Assembly (NCBI RefSeq): GCF_000006565.2 | Contig: NC_031475.1 | Coordinates: 889,535-953,534, forward strand | DNA from: Toxoplasma gondii ME49 | Lineage: Eukaryota > Apicomplexa > Conoidasida > Eucoccidiorida > Sarcocystidae | Reading direction: 5' to 3' | DNA: 64,000 nucleotides | Part shown: piece after piece, positions 36,201 through 49,618 of the stretch | How positions within the stretch are numbered: position 1 is the first letter of the stretch | Layout of the letters: every line of letters starts with the position of its first letter | Notes under the pieces: generated by a model | What the model saw: the letters and a program-made list of their open reading frames with translations, nothing else | What the model was told of the DNA's origin: nothing | The model's database searches: none | Program-made: the position numbers and the translations under genes

Positions 36201-39200
36201 GTATTGTGTCTGCATTTTTATGTTGTCATGTAAATGCTGACTCGGTTGTCGATTTGTAGACACGGTGAGTGAATGTGTAATGACCCTTTGCTTGTTGCTT
36301 GCCCCGACGACGATATCCGGACACCAGGGAAAACTGAGTCACAGGAAAGTATCGGTTTCCCCCTTTTTTCCCTTATCGTGCACTCTCTGCGTTCTCTGGG
36401 TAGCTTGTACTTCTTGAACAGCTCAAGACTTTGTTTCCTGCGTTCACGCACCTTTCTTCACTCGTCTTCCTTTGTCTGCGCACCGTGTTTGTGGCGGTCA
36501 TCGTCTCGTCTTCCTCTTGCTTGTATAACTATATGCGCGTAAATGTGCGCTTGCCTTGCCGCCTTCTTCGTTGACATCTACTCCTTTGTCTTTTGTTAGC
36601 CTCTTTTCGGAAGTGTTCCTTTTTCTCACGGGTTCTTTATTGGTTTTTCGCGCTCGCGTTCTCAGCCTCCTCACTGTCCAAATTGACGCCGCGATCAATC
36701 CAGGCAATTCGGGCGGGCCGGCGCTTGTTGACGGCCGTGTCGTTGGCGTCGCCTTCCAGGGCTTCAGCCACCTGCAGAATGTTGGCTACATCGTTCCCTA
36801 CCCGATTATTGAGCACTTCTTGAACGATTTGGTTCTTCACGGAAGATACACCGGGTTCCCCTCTCTCGGGGTGAAGGTCTCGCACATGGAGAATGACCGT
36901 AAGGAAGGGACGGGATGCAATCGCAGACGGAGGCTGACAAAGAGGATTTCTATGTAGCGAGACCAAGAAGAAAATGGGATTTCCCTCAGGAGCGGCCGGC
37001 TAAATAACTCCAACTAAAAGGGTGTTTAGAGGCGCTGGAAGGCACATGCGTTCGCGCTCGTGTCTGCTCGCCCCGGTCCACCAAGGTTTCGATGGAGATT
37101 TCACGTATTAAGAAGCAAGCAGGAAAGTACGCAGGGGACGAGCAGGGTGGTGAACATGTTGGGAGTTGAGAAGAAAAAGAGAGAGGTGGGAAGTGCAACA
37201 ACAAGTGGGCGAGAACAAGGGGATACAGAGAGATCGGAAAGAGCCAGCCGCGACAGCTTGAAAGGAGAAAAGCCGGCTTGTTTTTTTGCATCAGCACAGC
37301 CCTGTTCATTGTAACGAGCGACAAAATTTGTGTCGACCTATCTCCCTCGAAAGCTGTCGACGTGGACCTCGCCACGCTGTCGTTGCCTATCCTCGGGGTC
37401 GAGATCAACCGGTCAGTTTCTTTTTGAGGGATGGTAGAGTGACCTGTACGTTTTCACCGCGATGCCGAAACCCCGTTTTTTGCTCGCTACGTCTCTGCGT
37501 CGTTCAGACCTTCGACAGTTCAAGGGCTTGAGTGCACTGAAGGCCTCCGACCTGCCTCCGGGCGTGACTCCGACAGGCGTTTTGGTGGTGGAAGTGGACA
37601 ACTTGCGCGTCTCTCGCTACAAGGCTGGGAAGATTCGTGTGCCGTACACATCGCGCACTTTGTCTGGGCCTCGCAATCTGAAAATGATGCAGAGTGTGCA
37701 GGCTCAAGAAGACGTCAGTCTCCCATCTGCCACCAGTTCCGGACATGGAGCAAGTTTCTCGGGCTCTCTAGCATCGCCTGTTCCCGACTTCGTCAAAGAA
37801 GCCGCGCCACCCGGGCAGATGCTGTCCGCGCCCTTGGGAGGCGAAACTCCCGAGTCCGCTGTTGTCGCAGCAGGCGGCGGCGAGAAGCCCGCAGCGAGGG
37901 CGTTCGGGCAAGGTGGGTCAGAAGCGGGTCCCAGTCGCTCTCAGCCGACCTTCTTACAGACGCAGGTGACTCCAAAACACATTCTTGCGAACCGAAGTCA
38001 GTTGCTTCGCCTTTACGCTCTCGCGAGAAGAAGACAACTGACACGCGAGGCGGTGGCCGATGAGGCGGCGGCAGACTCAGGGGAAGAACGAGGCCTCGTG
38101 GAGACACAGGGAGCTCGAACGACCGCCCCTCCTGTCATGGTGAGAATGGTTGTAAGGAAACTCGGACCTGGGATCTATTCGCAGATTCCAGAGGGAGACA
38201 GGAGCTTCAGAGCGAGAGAGGGATCAGGTTTCCCGAAGCCTTGGTCCGCCTTCCGCATGCTGCAGCGGCGTCTGAGGAATGTGCAAGTGACTGCGAGAGG
38301 CGAGAAGACCGGGGGTGAAGACGAGACTGGAGATCTCTCACAGGACCAGGAAGCAAAGGGCAACAGGGAAGAACCGGAACAGGTCGAGGGAAAGGTCCTT
38401 GTGTCGCCTGAGAATGTGCCAGGCTCTATCCAGAAGACTGGAGCTCTGCCGGTGAACATGCGAGGCCCTTTGCTGTCCACGGCGTTGCCTGGTTCTTCCT
38501 CGATCTCGTCTTTCCCGGCTCAAGAGCCGTTGAGTGAGAAGGCAAGTGAAGCCGTCGAGGAAGGCCCCCGATCGGAAGAAGAACTCCTGTTGCCAAATCC
38601 GTACTTCCACCAGCAAGATGCCGAAGAAAACGAGATCGGCTTCAAGGTTGGGGATGTTATCCTCGCTATCGATGGAATAGGTGAGACAAAACGTGGAGGG
38701 TGGAACGAAAGCGTAACGAAACAGGCGACTCTCGGGAGGAGACAGGGGCGAGACAGACACGACAGTGGGTTGAGTGCGAGAACAAAACGCGGGTACACAT
38801 GGTCGCGGTCAAGCTTCGAAAGTAACGGCCGAAAGAGAGTGGCGGGAACAGGAAACCGTTTGTGTTGAAACTGGAAACGAGAGTGGCAGCCGACGGTTAC
38901 GCAGGCGGCAGCAAAAACCAACTGAGAAAGAATGCTGACAGGAGAAGAAAACAAGGGAAAAAGGGAGGGGTCGAAAGTGAACTCAAGCGAAGTCGAGTCA
39001 TTCGAATTAATGTTCGATGTGCTCACTTTAGGTTTTACCGGAAGCATATGGTGGCACATGTCACCGCATTTTCTTTCGGGCGAATTAAGTGCCTTTCTGC
39101 GATTTGGGGTGTGCCAACTTGAGCCTTGACTCTTCCCCCTCTTGTCCCACTGTATCAGCGCCTAAGCATAGGCATGTCTGTCTATGTGTGCATGCGTATC

Positions 39201-42029
39201 AGTCTTTTGTGCTGTTTTGTGTGGATTTCCTGCAGATGTTGCAGATGACGGAACGGTTGCTTTCCGGTACGCCGTTTTGCACTGTATCTTGGTTTGTATT
39301 TTGCCGAGAGCAATAAAAAAGAGAAAGAGTGTCCGCATCCAGATCCATGCGTGTTGTGAAAATACCTTAACCATGTGTGCGGGTAGCCGCTACACAGGTC
39401 TTCAGTTTCCGTCCTGGTTTCTTTTATTCAAGCAAACGAGGCGATAGACACGCAAGTCAACACACATTGGGGAAGACAAGCGAAGCCAACGTACAGAAAA
39501 ATAGCATGCGCGGCCGCGCGCCGTGCAAATGGACTCCAGTGCGGCTTTGCGTAGACAAGGCAAAACAGAAGGAAAGGCGAAGGAAAGAAGCACTCTGCAG
39601 CATCTACACGGGCAGTTGCTGAGCTGCAGCCAGCCTCAGACTGAAATATCAAAGCACTAGGATGCTGGAAAGACCCACGAGGCACAGGACATGCGCGCGT
39701 TCTCTTTTCTCCTTCCCAGACAACTGGAACGTGTGTCGATCGACTACACCATCATGAAACGCTTCAACGGAGAGACCTGCAAGGCGCTGGTTCTCCGGGA
39801 TGGCCAAGTGCGCGAGGTTCTGGTAAGTCGAAGGCCCAGGAAAACGCTTTTCGTCGTTCGCAAAGTTCCTTGGAACGGACAAATGTAGAGGGTTGGACGC
39901 CTGGCAGGTGCTCCTGTAAGACGAGTCTCTGTGCCGGTCCCTCGCGATCTCAGCTGCATGCGCGAGGGAGAGAAGCAAACGAACGGACTCTCGGGAGAGG
40001 TGTGCGAAAAAGAGAAGAACACATGAGAGGAGGAGACAGAAACAGGAGATTGACCTTCGAGTATGAAAGCCAATCCAAAAGAAGTTCGTTGTTTTTTCCC
40101 AGCCCTACTGAAGAAGATGCGACACTATTTCTTCGCTGCAAATGAGCCGCAAAAGTGGAACACTTTGATCCCCGTGCGAAGCAGCCAACCGCGAGCGTAC
40201 TTCACTAAGGGGGTTTCGCATTTCCCTTCAGTTCGTCACCTCGGTATCCTCACAACGAACTCTTCGTGGGGTCGCGGGAGCCAAAAAGTCGACAGAAGTT
40301 CGAGAAATCTTTCGTTCGGAGTGAAAAGGAAACAAGAGAAAACGCAAAGATCTCTGATGAAGACACACGGTGTCGGAAAGTTAGAAAAGCCACAGTGGGC
40401 GCAAGAGCTTTGCTTTATTTTACTCGAGTACTCTCTTCGACCTCAATGAGATCGAGTATTCAAAAGAAATATGGGGAATTTGTTTCGCCACGAATGCGTT
40501 TCACATAGTTTTTGAGGGAGTCCTTCGCGAGGTCTTCCAGCCAAAGACGATGCCGCTTTTCGTTCGCTTTTTTTGCGCTCGTTCCGGACCGCCCGAAAGG
40601 GGCGCAGCCGCTTGTTTGCTTTTCCAGTTTCTCTGCCGTGGAGAGAGAGGGGTTCCGCGTTCAGCGGGCATGAGCGGACGGAGTCTTCTTCAAAGGATTT
40701 TCCCTTTTCTTCTCGCGAGCTTTGCGCGGTGGTTTACTCCGTGGTTTGCCCTTGGCTGTTTCTCTTTGGTGGCGCAGCTCCCGATCACGAACTTGAATCT
40801 GAAAGTGCCGGCACACACATGGGACCAGAAGCCAAAGTACTTTGTTTTCGGTGGCCTCGTCTTCACCACACTGACTCGACATCTGTTGGTATGGAGCGGC
40901 TGATGCAAAGCCTGATGTACAAAACGATTTGCAGAGAAAAAACACCAATGTTTCCTTTTTTCCCTGTGACTGTTGAGGGGTCGATCCCTAAAAGATTTTC
41001 ATACATGAGCGTGCATCCCTTGTTCCGTGGTGCACGCGCTTATATTCATATATTCATAAACACATAAGGGGTTCACCGTGTGTGCGTAGATTCATCTGTG
41101 GACGCCTATCTGCATGTATATTTGTGTGAGCGTGCATGCCTGTTATCCGACTGTCGCTGGCTGGAGATGTGTGTTCAGTTACACCTGATACTCGAGAGGT
41201 TTCTTTGACTTGGTTCAAAGAATGCGGAAGTTCTGTTTTCGCCAGTGAGGGCGCGGGTCCGAAAGCAGAGTGAACATATGCTTCAAGTTCTCCATCGAAT
41301 GTGACTGCATGTATTTCCGTGATTCAGGAACACATGAAGTTGACGGAGTTCCCCGCAGAGTTCTTCACCAAAATAAAACAGACCAAATACCAGGAGGAGG
41401 AGGGTGATGAAGTTGTCGTGTTGAGTGTGGTGAGTTTTCTTGTGTCCAAATTCTCTGAGCTTCGGAAGCTAGTCGACACACTCTCGGTCGCTGCATGCAT
41501 GTGAATGCGCTCGTGGATGCTTAGCGGAGATCCTTAAAGAACAGGAGTGATACAGCCTCTATATGCGTATATACATGCATATTGAACAACACGGGTGAAT
41601 GCGCAAAACTACCTGTATGTGTGTAGACACACATCTAGACGCGCAAAAGTATTCCTTTATGTTTATGCGTGAGTGTATGTGTGCACGTGATATCGCTTCT
41701 TTTTTCCGCTGTTGTTTCTGCATGTATCAATCCGTCTGCGGAGTTCGATCCTTTGTCTCTGTTTTACTCAGATCCTCGCGTCAGAGTTGACGGTGGGATA
41801 CACTGCAGCACCGGCGATCGTGACGGCTGTGCAGGGTCAAAAGGTGCGAGGCCTGGCGGACGTAGTCAGGATTGTGGAACAAAGCACAGACAATTTTCTG
41901 GAGTTTACTGTCAAGATTTCAGGAATTTCTGCGTTGCCGATCGTGCTTGACCGGAAGAAGGCGATGGCAGTCAATCCGAAGATTTTGGGGCAGCACAAAA
42001 TCCTGAGAGACCGCTCTTACTTCCTCTAG
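33269..42029 (+). CDS. DegP/HtrA-type serine protease with two PDZ domains
   Basis: S1C-family protease or chaperone, closest in layout to plant Deg2/Deg9-type proteins. Eleven exons join in phase: 33269-33849, 34693-34779, 35313-35445, 35879-35985, 36666-36898, 37508-38680, 39235-39265, 39720-39822, 40778-40888, 41328-41429 and 41772-42029, 972 residues. A hydrophobic segment at residues 17-30 suggests a signal or anchor. The triad is complete: His209 in ILTNGHVVGE, Asp240 in EADLALLEVE, Ser318 in INPGNSGGPA. The first PDZ (TGVLVVEVDN ... VGDVILAIDGI) is split by about 340 low-complexity residues within one exon. The KVPAHTWDQKPKYFVFGGLVF segment and a second PDZ (ILASELTVGY ... KVRGLADVVRIVE) follow as in plant Deg proteins. 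Organelle or secretory location is inferred from the N-terminus only. Confidence 0.93.
34971..34991. repeat. TA microsatellite in DegP intron 2
   Basis: A run of 10 TA units lying between exon 2 and exon 3 of the DegP gene. Confidence 0.9.
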
Positions 42030-44933
42030 ACGAGCCAAGAAGTGATGTTCCCGTCGACAGAGATAGCTCGGCGAGACGAGACAAATACTAATGTTTTTCA
42101 ACTCCTGGCTACTCCGTTCTCGCGCAAATCTTTCTCGGAAGAGAGACTTGCAGGCGCATGCGGGAAATTGGAGGGGAAATCGTGATTTAGGTGGAGAAGG
42201 AGTTAGGCTTTGCCGTTTTCAGTCTTGCACCGCAAGTGGAAATTTCGCGTATATTCACCGCGGTGCAAAAATGAGAGAGACATGCCCCGGAAAGAAGCGT
42301 TTTTTTTCTGATGAAGACCTCCGGAAAGAGAGGGAACAATAGGGAGATTTGTGTATAGAAAAGCCAAACGTTCAGGATCCTCGTTCTCGTCGTTTTTTGC
42401 AGCAGTTGTGAAAAACACAACAGGAGGAATCCAGAAACCCAGGAACCAACTGTAGGAACATCCAGTTCAACATGGTTGCAGTTTCTAGAATTTCTTTCCA
42501 GTTTCAGGGATTCCCCAACAGATGAATGCACCTGGGAAGGAGCGGAAAGAACATGTCAGAAAACCAACGCGGAATCGATTTTCGTGTTACCTATTACACG
42601 TCTCCTCTAGGTGTGCGCTCATGCGCAGTTGCACGCACACAAACCTGTATGTTTCCGATTGTAAAGGCGTATGAGTGTGTGCGTGGAAAATGTAGAATGG
42701 CGAAGGATGAGGAACATGAGAAGGAGGGACTGCAAACTTTAAAGCATTCTTTGGGGCTCTAGAGCTTTCGGGTCTGCAATTGGTTGCTTTGTTGCCGGAC
42801 AGCGACACCAGGAAGCAGTGCCGAACTTCCAGAAGGAATGTTTTTTGTCTGACGTCAGCGTCTTCCTACAGCGCCCAGTCTGTTGGAGCTTTGCCGTCTT
42901 CTGGGACCCTTCCCATCGAATGGGTTTCCAACAGGGTGTGAAACGAGTTTCAGGGATGTGTGGTGCCGTCTCGACCTCAAACCGAAACTGCCGTTTCTGT
43001 ATGCCCCTCTTGATGGCACAAAAAAACTCAGGGAAAGAACCGCCTACAAAGACAAGGAATTCTGTGAGTTTTGAGCTTGTGGAGCACAGTGAAGGCACAG
43101 GAAACGGGCCCTGGCGGTTTTTCACATTTCATAGTCTGCCGGCCCTGACGAACGAAATTTTGCTGTCTTCGTTTCCTTGTTTTCACTTACAGCGCACCTT
43201 GCTGTGAGTTTCCTACCATACAGAAACATCTTCCTCGATACGCGGGCAGAGGACTTGTGTAGAAAGAAAGCCACCTCGTAGACACAATTTGATTTTGGAG
43301 AGTACAGGAGTACATGGGCGCTTTTTTTCTTCTCTTCGTCCTGTTGCTTGTTTTCGGGCCCTCACTTCTCTTGATTTGCCAAGATTTGAAACGATATAGA
43401 GATATTAGTAGTCCATGCCCGAACCCAGACACCCTGAAAAAAACGACAGACAACGGTTGTTTTGTGCCTCTTGCTTTCGCCTGCTCATACTAGCAGATGT
43501 ACATCTGCACAAGGTTGTCCTAGTTTAGAGACGCAAAGTCAGCTGGTTTTCTGTCCACATGTTAGTTCTGACTTTTGCCAGTGGGTGAAGTCACCCTCTT
43601 ACCAAGACATAGAGCAAGGACGGGTTCTATCATCCCATTTATAGTGAGTAATAGAGTGTCTAGCTTCAGTTCTTACCTGATTGGTAGTGCATGCCTGGTG
43701 ACTTACGACTTTATTGGTGGGAGCACAGTTCCCTCGGTGACCAATCCACTGCCCTGCCTTTGGGCACTGAAACTAACCCACAACTCAACCCTTTATTATT
43801 TCAGTCCAAATAGGAAGATATGAAACGATCAATTTTTCCTCGTAAATCGACGGTAGCCTTGTCTCACCCTCCTTAATGTAGGACCGAGGAAAGAGACGAC
43901 GGTAAAAAGTCACTTACCTCATTATCCCGTGCACTAAGTAACCTAGGTATTTACGTGATTTACCACATGAACGCTCAAGACGACAGCTCAAGCAATGACT
44001 TTTCCCTCCACTCTGCGCCAGCGACTCAACGCCGAGAAAGTTCCTCGCTGTGGCGATTCCACAACTGTTAGACGTAAGGCCGGAAAGCAGATAGTAAGAT
44101 AGTGGGCGCAAGCATCTGCCTGGACATTGTTTCTTCCTTTTTAACTGTAAGGACGCAAGGGGTTTTCTCCTCTGTTATACCGCGAGTAAGTGCAAAGCAT
44201 ATCTATGCATCCGTCGCCTCATCAAAAGGCGATCTGCAGGAGGTTTTCTAGGGTCAACGTTCCAGGAAAACAATCATGTCTCCAGGATTTTTGTTTTTTG
44301 CTGTTCACGTCTCCCGCCACTACGTACAACACCGCACAAGGGGCTCCATCGCTGCTGTTACGGTCCCATGCATGATGTTTAGCATAAGACTAACACAATG
44401 ACCGGAGAAGTCACAGACAAACTTTCGCTCCCAAACCGGAAATTCTACGTCGCCGCATCGATTTGTAGAGAGGCACGTATCTCTGCATTTGGCGCGTTCT
44501 ATCTTCTTCGAATCGGAGGGTGTTAGGGGCAGTGGCCCCCCAAAAAACCCACGTGCGCATATGCCCATACCTCTGCATTGCACACGTGCACTACTGTATA
44601 TGTTTTTCTTCCTATTTACATACCTACTCCAGCTGCTGAGCAGAGCAAAAGGAACTGTTGGTACGCAAACCTAGTAAGCCGATGGAGTTAAAAATCTAAG
44701 AAAAAGGCGTTTGAGTTGTGACCACCCGAGATGAGTGTTGCTCCCTCGGAATCGGCACAAAAGTGGGAAACGTGCGTTAACTCAGTGACGCCTGAACACA
44801 CGCCTTAGACAGCGACGTATCGCTATGTTCCCTTTCTCCTATATTTTGTGCCAGGGCACTTATTTTGAACTTGACCGACGCTCTGTGTGCGTCGGCCACG
44901 CTTACACGCAACGCCCCTTTGTTTTGCGAGTTT
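42030..44933. other. Long gap between convergent DegP and CYB5R genes
   Basis: About 2.9 kb between the DegP stop and the CYB5R stop, which face each other. Only short frames (for example 42818-43207 plus) without motifs. It should hold both 3' UTRs. Nothing else is seen. Confidence 0.5.
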
Positions 44934-45976
44934 CTAGAACTCGAGGACATCCTCTTTGGCGTAGCCGAGCTTCGCAAGCTGTTCTGAGCAGCTGCGAACC
45001 ATCGGCGGGGCGCCGCACAAGAGAATGGCCGTATCAGAAGAAGGCGGAGGCATGACTTTCTTCAGCATTTCTTCGTTGACGAAACCTGAGAAGTATCTCC
45101 ACGTCGGCGAAGGAACGTCCACAGTGAACGCACACTCGAACTGGTCAGGGTACTGCTCGCGCATCTCTTCCAGTTCTGCCGAGGCCAACAGGAAAGCCCC
45201 ACAAAGCAAGAAAAGCCGATTCCTCGAGAAGACGCAAACGAACGAATCACCGTGAAGGCAAACGGAAGCGAGCAGCACGAAAGCAATTTGCGTCTCTTTG
45301 ATACAGCACCATAAACAAACACAACTCTCAACACACACATGTGTATCCAACACAAGCACTACAGCGTGTATAAATATATATCATTATTTACGTATATCTA
45401 CAAGTGCGCGGACAACTCAGATCACGCCAGCGCATGCATGAAGACACAAACACATATATATACATACATAGAGATATATTTCGACACCTATGTATATATT
45501 TCTATATTTATGTGCATATATATATATATATATATATATTTATTTATACATATATATATGCTGAGTGCACGGGTCGCTTACCATCGCGCAAGAGAATGTC
45601 TTCTTCGGTCCGGTTGGCGAAGAGAAGAGAGACGGTTGTTTTGTCTCCTCCTGTCCGCAAAATCGACGACAAAAGTTGAAACATCGGTGTCACGCCCGTG
45701 CCTCCAGCAACCATGCCAATATGCTTCTTCTTCAGCACTCGCCGGTTCACCTGGAATTCGCCGTTCCCCAAGTACTCGATGAGGCTGCAAAAATACATCA
45801 GCGACGAAAACATGCATACAAACAACTCACAAACACAAAGGCATTCTCCAAAAATATCCACCTACAATACACCTACACCAAAGCATACGTCACTACGCAG
45901 ATACCGTCTAGGTAGAGAGATCCGAACTATTCGTGATCCACACACATACACACCCATGGATATCTGTTTACCCATA

Positions 45977-46013
<37 letters not shown>

Positions 46014-47491
46014 AAAGAAATGTAAGTATATGCATAAATGTTATTAGATCAACCGATAACGTTTGACCAAACAGTTGTATATGTACGTATCTTGCTTTCG
46101 CTCAATCAATCTTTCACTTTACATGCCCACGTATCGCTATGTAGCTGTATCTCTTTAGCTTCCCATCCACATCTGAGTCAGTCCACATGTGGTGCCATAC
46201 ATATATATATATATATATATATAGGAAAGTAGATATGCGGGTTGCTCTGTGTTCGTTTCCCGTCGCAGAGATGCTGGGAAGAAGCTGGAGGAGCGAAGAG
46301 AGAGAAGGTGACAGTTTGCGGGTATCTTACCCGAAAGGTCCCATCACATCGACTTGGTCTCCAGGGTGAAGACTGTCGAGATACTGCGACATCTTTCCGC
46401 CATCTGGGAACTGCGCGAGTTCTCCTTTCCGATAAACTTTGATCACAAGATCCACATAGCCTTTCACTTCATCTCCCGTTATGGGTGTGTATTTGCGTTC
46501 GATCTCCACCAGGTCCGCCTCTGTGTCTGGCACCTTGTTCCTGAAAAAAACGTATCACATCTTCGCCCCTTCAATCTGCTTCGATCCCTTTTCTCTCCCC
46601 TTTTGGTCTCTGTCGTCACCTCTTCGCTCTCTCTCGTTGTCTCCCCGCTCCTTCCTTTCCTCTCTCCCTCTCCCATCTCTCCTCCTTCTTTTCCCCCTCT
46701 CTGTCTTTCACTCTCCTTTCTCTCCCTCTCGTTCTTTCCCTCTTTCCGTTCCGTGCCTCTCCTCCCCTGTTTTCGTCTTCTGTATCTCTCTCGCTCTCTT
46801 GACTCACCAGTGACCAGGCACAGTTCCCTTGGGCGCAGGTGCGAAGAGTTTCAAATGTTTTCCCACAGGCAGGCCGAGAGATTGGCTGGGGCACTCGAGG
46901 CGGAAGCGAAACTTGAAGGTGTTGGGGGAGATGGTGATTTTGTCAACAAGCACCAGCTTCTTCCTCGACTTGTCCAGAAACGGAGTCGCCAACTCGGCGC
47001 TCCACAAAAAAAACGACTTTCCACTTGCGCGATTCTTGAGCATCCAGTGCAGGGCGCATACCAACACAGTGACGGCAGCGACGACGCCTAAGAGAAAAAG
47101 CGACGCATGACAAGGGAACGAGACAATGAAGAACATGAATCAGACACACAAAACCTTCTGATACACATAAAAACACACGCGCACATGTTCGTGGGCCTCT
47201 CATCATGCGCCAGGTAGATATATAAAAGTACCCATTAATACACGCATAGAATTGCCACATTGCGATGAATGTACATGTATACATATACGTATACATGGAT
47301 GTATGAATACAGATGCACGAATGTTGCTCTATGTGGTTTTTTAAGAGAAGCAAATGCAGATGTGTGTTGTTTCGCTTGACTGTCTGAAAGCGTTTCGGGG
47401 ACGTACTGAGGAGCAACGAAGGCTCTGGCCTCGGAGGGAAGAGGCTTCCAAAGGCTGCCCCACGGTCTGCTTCGGCTGCTGACCCCTGCAT
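44934..47491 (-). CDS. NADH-cytochrome b5 reductase
   Basis: FAD enzyme that passes electrons from NADH to cytochrome b5 for lipid desaturation and related reactions, usually on the outer mitochondrial membrane or ER. Five exons join in phase: 47407-47491, 46808-47087, 46331-46540, 45582-45784 and 44934-45175, giving 339 residues, slightly longer than the usual ~300. A membrane anchor ([16 protein letters not shown]) lies near residue 30. The FAD site shows GKHLKLFAP and ERKYTPIT, with a family-typical [10 protein letters not shown]. The NADH site shows [16 protein letters not shown] and LLCGAPPMV. The C-terminus EDVLEF fits the family's terminal Phe. About twenty extra residues separate the two halves of the flavin-binding region. 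Introns 2-4 contain a pyrimidine-rich tract and TA microsatellites. Confidence 0.95.
45516..45559. repeat. TA microsatellite in CYB5R intron 4
   Basis: Nearly pure TA dinucleotides over 24 bp, then a short break and a further TA run, in the intron between CYB5R exons 4 and 5. The surrounding 200 bp is AT-rich. Confidence 0.88.
45979..46009. repeat. TA microsatellite in CYB5R intron 3
   Basis: About 15 uninterrupted TA units in the intron between CYB5R exons 3 and 4. Confidence 0.9.
46199..46223. repeat. Second TA microsatellite in CYB5R intron 3
   Basis: About 12 TA units, in the same intron as the run 190 bp to the left. Confidence 0.9.
46555..46800. repeat. Strand-asymmetric pyrimidine tract in CYB5R intron 2
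   Basis: About 245 bp that is overwhelmingly C and T on the plus strand, mainly CTCT and TCCC units, hence GA-rich on the transcribed gene's sense strand. It fills nearly the whole 267-nt intron. Confidence 0.85.
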
Positions 47492-49618
47492 TGTCTTGAA
47501 TCTTTGAAATTCTAGATGAATAATCTCCTCTCAGGAGGATATCAGAACCGTTTCTCTTTCTTCCGAATTCTCCTCCAAGTGTCGCATCTCGGCGGCGCCC
47601 GGCTCTGCCTCAGAGATAAAGGATATACAAGAAAAGCAGAGAGTACCGTAAGTAGTGAGGAGAGAGAAAAGGAAGTAGAGTGTAAGATGTGAGTAGACCT
47701 CGATACAAACCTCACCAATAGTCAACAGAGGTTAAGAGAGAGAGATGCTCGTGGCTCGTCAGCAATTGACAAAGTCACCCACAAAAAAAAGCCATAGAGG
47801 AAATTCCCGCGACGGACGTTTTCAGGACTGCACTGCTGCAACACGTACCGAGATATATCTACACAGATCTGCGTCAGTCCACATGCCAAGGACTTCCCGG
47901 CTCGTTCGGAGAGGAAAGAACCGTAAAATAACGCCCAACAACTGACGCTGTAGTAACACACGCAAGCACACACATAATATATGAATGTATGTAGATTGCT
48001 AGATCTAGAGTAAGATGCACGTGTGCTGAGCCATGAGGCATCGCTGCGCATGAAAACGTCTCTATTCGTAGTTGCTGATGAAGTCTCAGTCTCCCATTTG
48101 GCTCGAAGCGCCACAGAATCTTTTGAAGTGCGCACTGTCGCCAGTACAGGTCGAGGGTGTGTGTGTGTCGGGTCTTACACTGAGAAAGTTGGGCCTCCAC
48201 TTCTTGGGAACGCAGCAGCCGCGAAAATAGATTTGTGTCAGAATATCCTCTGGCACCTACTCAGTGGTCTCCGCTGCCAGCCTCAGAGTCGAGACGGACT
48301 CTGAAGATTGCTTCGCTTGGGGGTCAACTTCGAAAGCCACGCGCAGGTAGCTCCTTAAACAGTCGAGAGGCAAGACGCAGGCGAAAGAGAGACGTCGGGG
48401 ATCTGCAGTTCGTTCAAAAGTCCTTGGTAAGAAAAAATGTCTTAGAAAACGAGTTGCCGCGTTAGACGGAATCGAGCACAGGCAACGGTAATTTGTCTGC
48501 AAATTTTACGACGTTATGCCAGCGCTTTTAATCCTTTTAACTGACTGCATGTGAAAAGCCGCAAGGGGGGCGACGCTACCTGGCTGTCTCTGTGTGCAAA
48601 GACGAGAGCTCCGAAGCGATTCTTGGTCACAAATCCGCATCCGTCTCCGTTTTCCGAGGCACACCAAAAAAGCGAAGCGTCTGCCTCGTGCTTCGGAACC
48701 AAGTTGCGTCGGCACACTCGTAACTCGGATGGGCTCTTCTTTTTTCTCGAGGTCTTTCGGAAGCAATGTCTCGGCTGCGGCGCAAATCGCAGTCGCCGTT
48801 TCCGATTGCCTCTAACAAGACACATCTGAGCACATGGTGGAGAGTTGCAGGCTACTCAGGCGACTCACTTCGAGTGTACATACACGCGAGGAGTGTTGAA
48901 CAGTGGCCTCGGCTTGCATCCTTTGACACAGCAATCGAGCGTGAGCCCGGGTCGGAAATGTGGATCAAGACACGAACGACGCGACAAATGCGTAAAAGAA
49001 ACTGTGGGCCTGTTCCTCTCGATGAACGCACATTGCAAATTCGTGGCCTCACCTACACATTCTACGCACTTTGGTGTATACAGGCTTCCCATTGTGCCTG
49101 TGATGCTCGGCGTTTCCGCGCGTGTGTGTGTGTGGTGAAAAAGGCACCTGGTATCTCGGAACCTGTCGTTTTTCGCCATTTCTTTCGGAATAGGTCGCTA
49201 CGGCGCTTGGTATGTGCCAGCCAACTAACCCGCAAGTTTCTCTTCCAGTTTCTGTTTTTCGCTGGTCCTCGTCTCCCATTGTTTCCGGAGTAAACCGCTG
49301 TCCCGTCTAGGTAATCGGCCTCCACGCGTTCTGTCGATTTCCGTAAATAATGCCTCTCGTTTCCACGCTTCCGAAGCCTCTTTTCTGCCAATTTCCCCCG
49401 TCTCAATCTGTTTCCCGCTTCGTTGTTCCCCCTTCGCGCATTCACCGTCTTGTTATGCCTCCGGGGTTCCAGCCGCTGCTGCCGGGCCGCCCTTCCTTGT
49501 TTCCCCTGGCCTTCCCACGGCCTCGTCCCGCGTTTGCCCCGACAACGAAGTGACTGTCTAAACAAACTCAGTCCGTCTGGCATGCTTCTTACTCTCCTTC
49601 GTTTCCTTGCTCGAAGCC
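47492..49618. other. Divergent intergenic region, CYB5R and clamp-loader-like gene
   Basis: About 2.1 kb between two start codons on opposite strands. It should include both 5' UTRs and promoters. The last 300 bp before 49619 is pyrimidine-rich. Several short frames lie on both strands, none with motifs. Confidence 0.5.

Noticed and set aside
37462..38868. A stand-alone 468-residue protein starting at 37462
   Set aside because: The acceptor at 37505-37507 and the donor after 38680 place it as exon 6 of DegP, with PDZ sequence at both ends.
42818..43207. Plus-strand 129-residue frame between DegP and CYB5R
   Set aside because: No motif, no splice partner, and it lies where the 3' UTRs of two convergent genes are expected.
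45404..45679. Frames rich in Tyr and Ile near the CYB5R introns
   Set aside because: They are translations of TA microsatellites.
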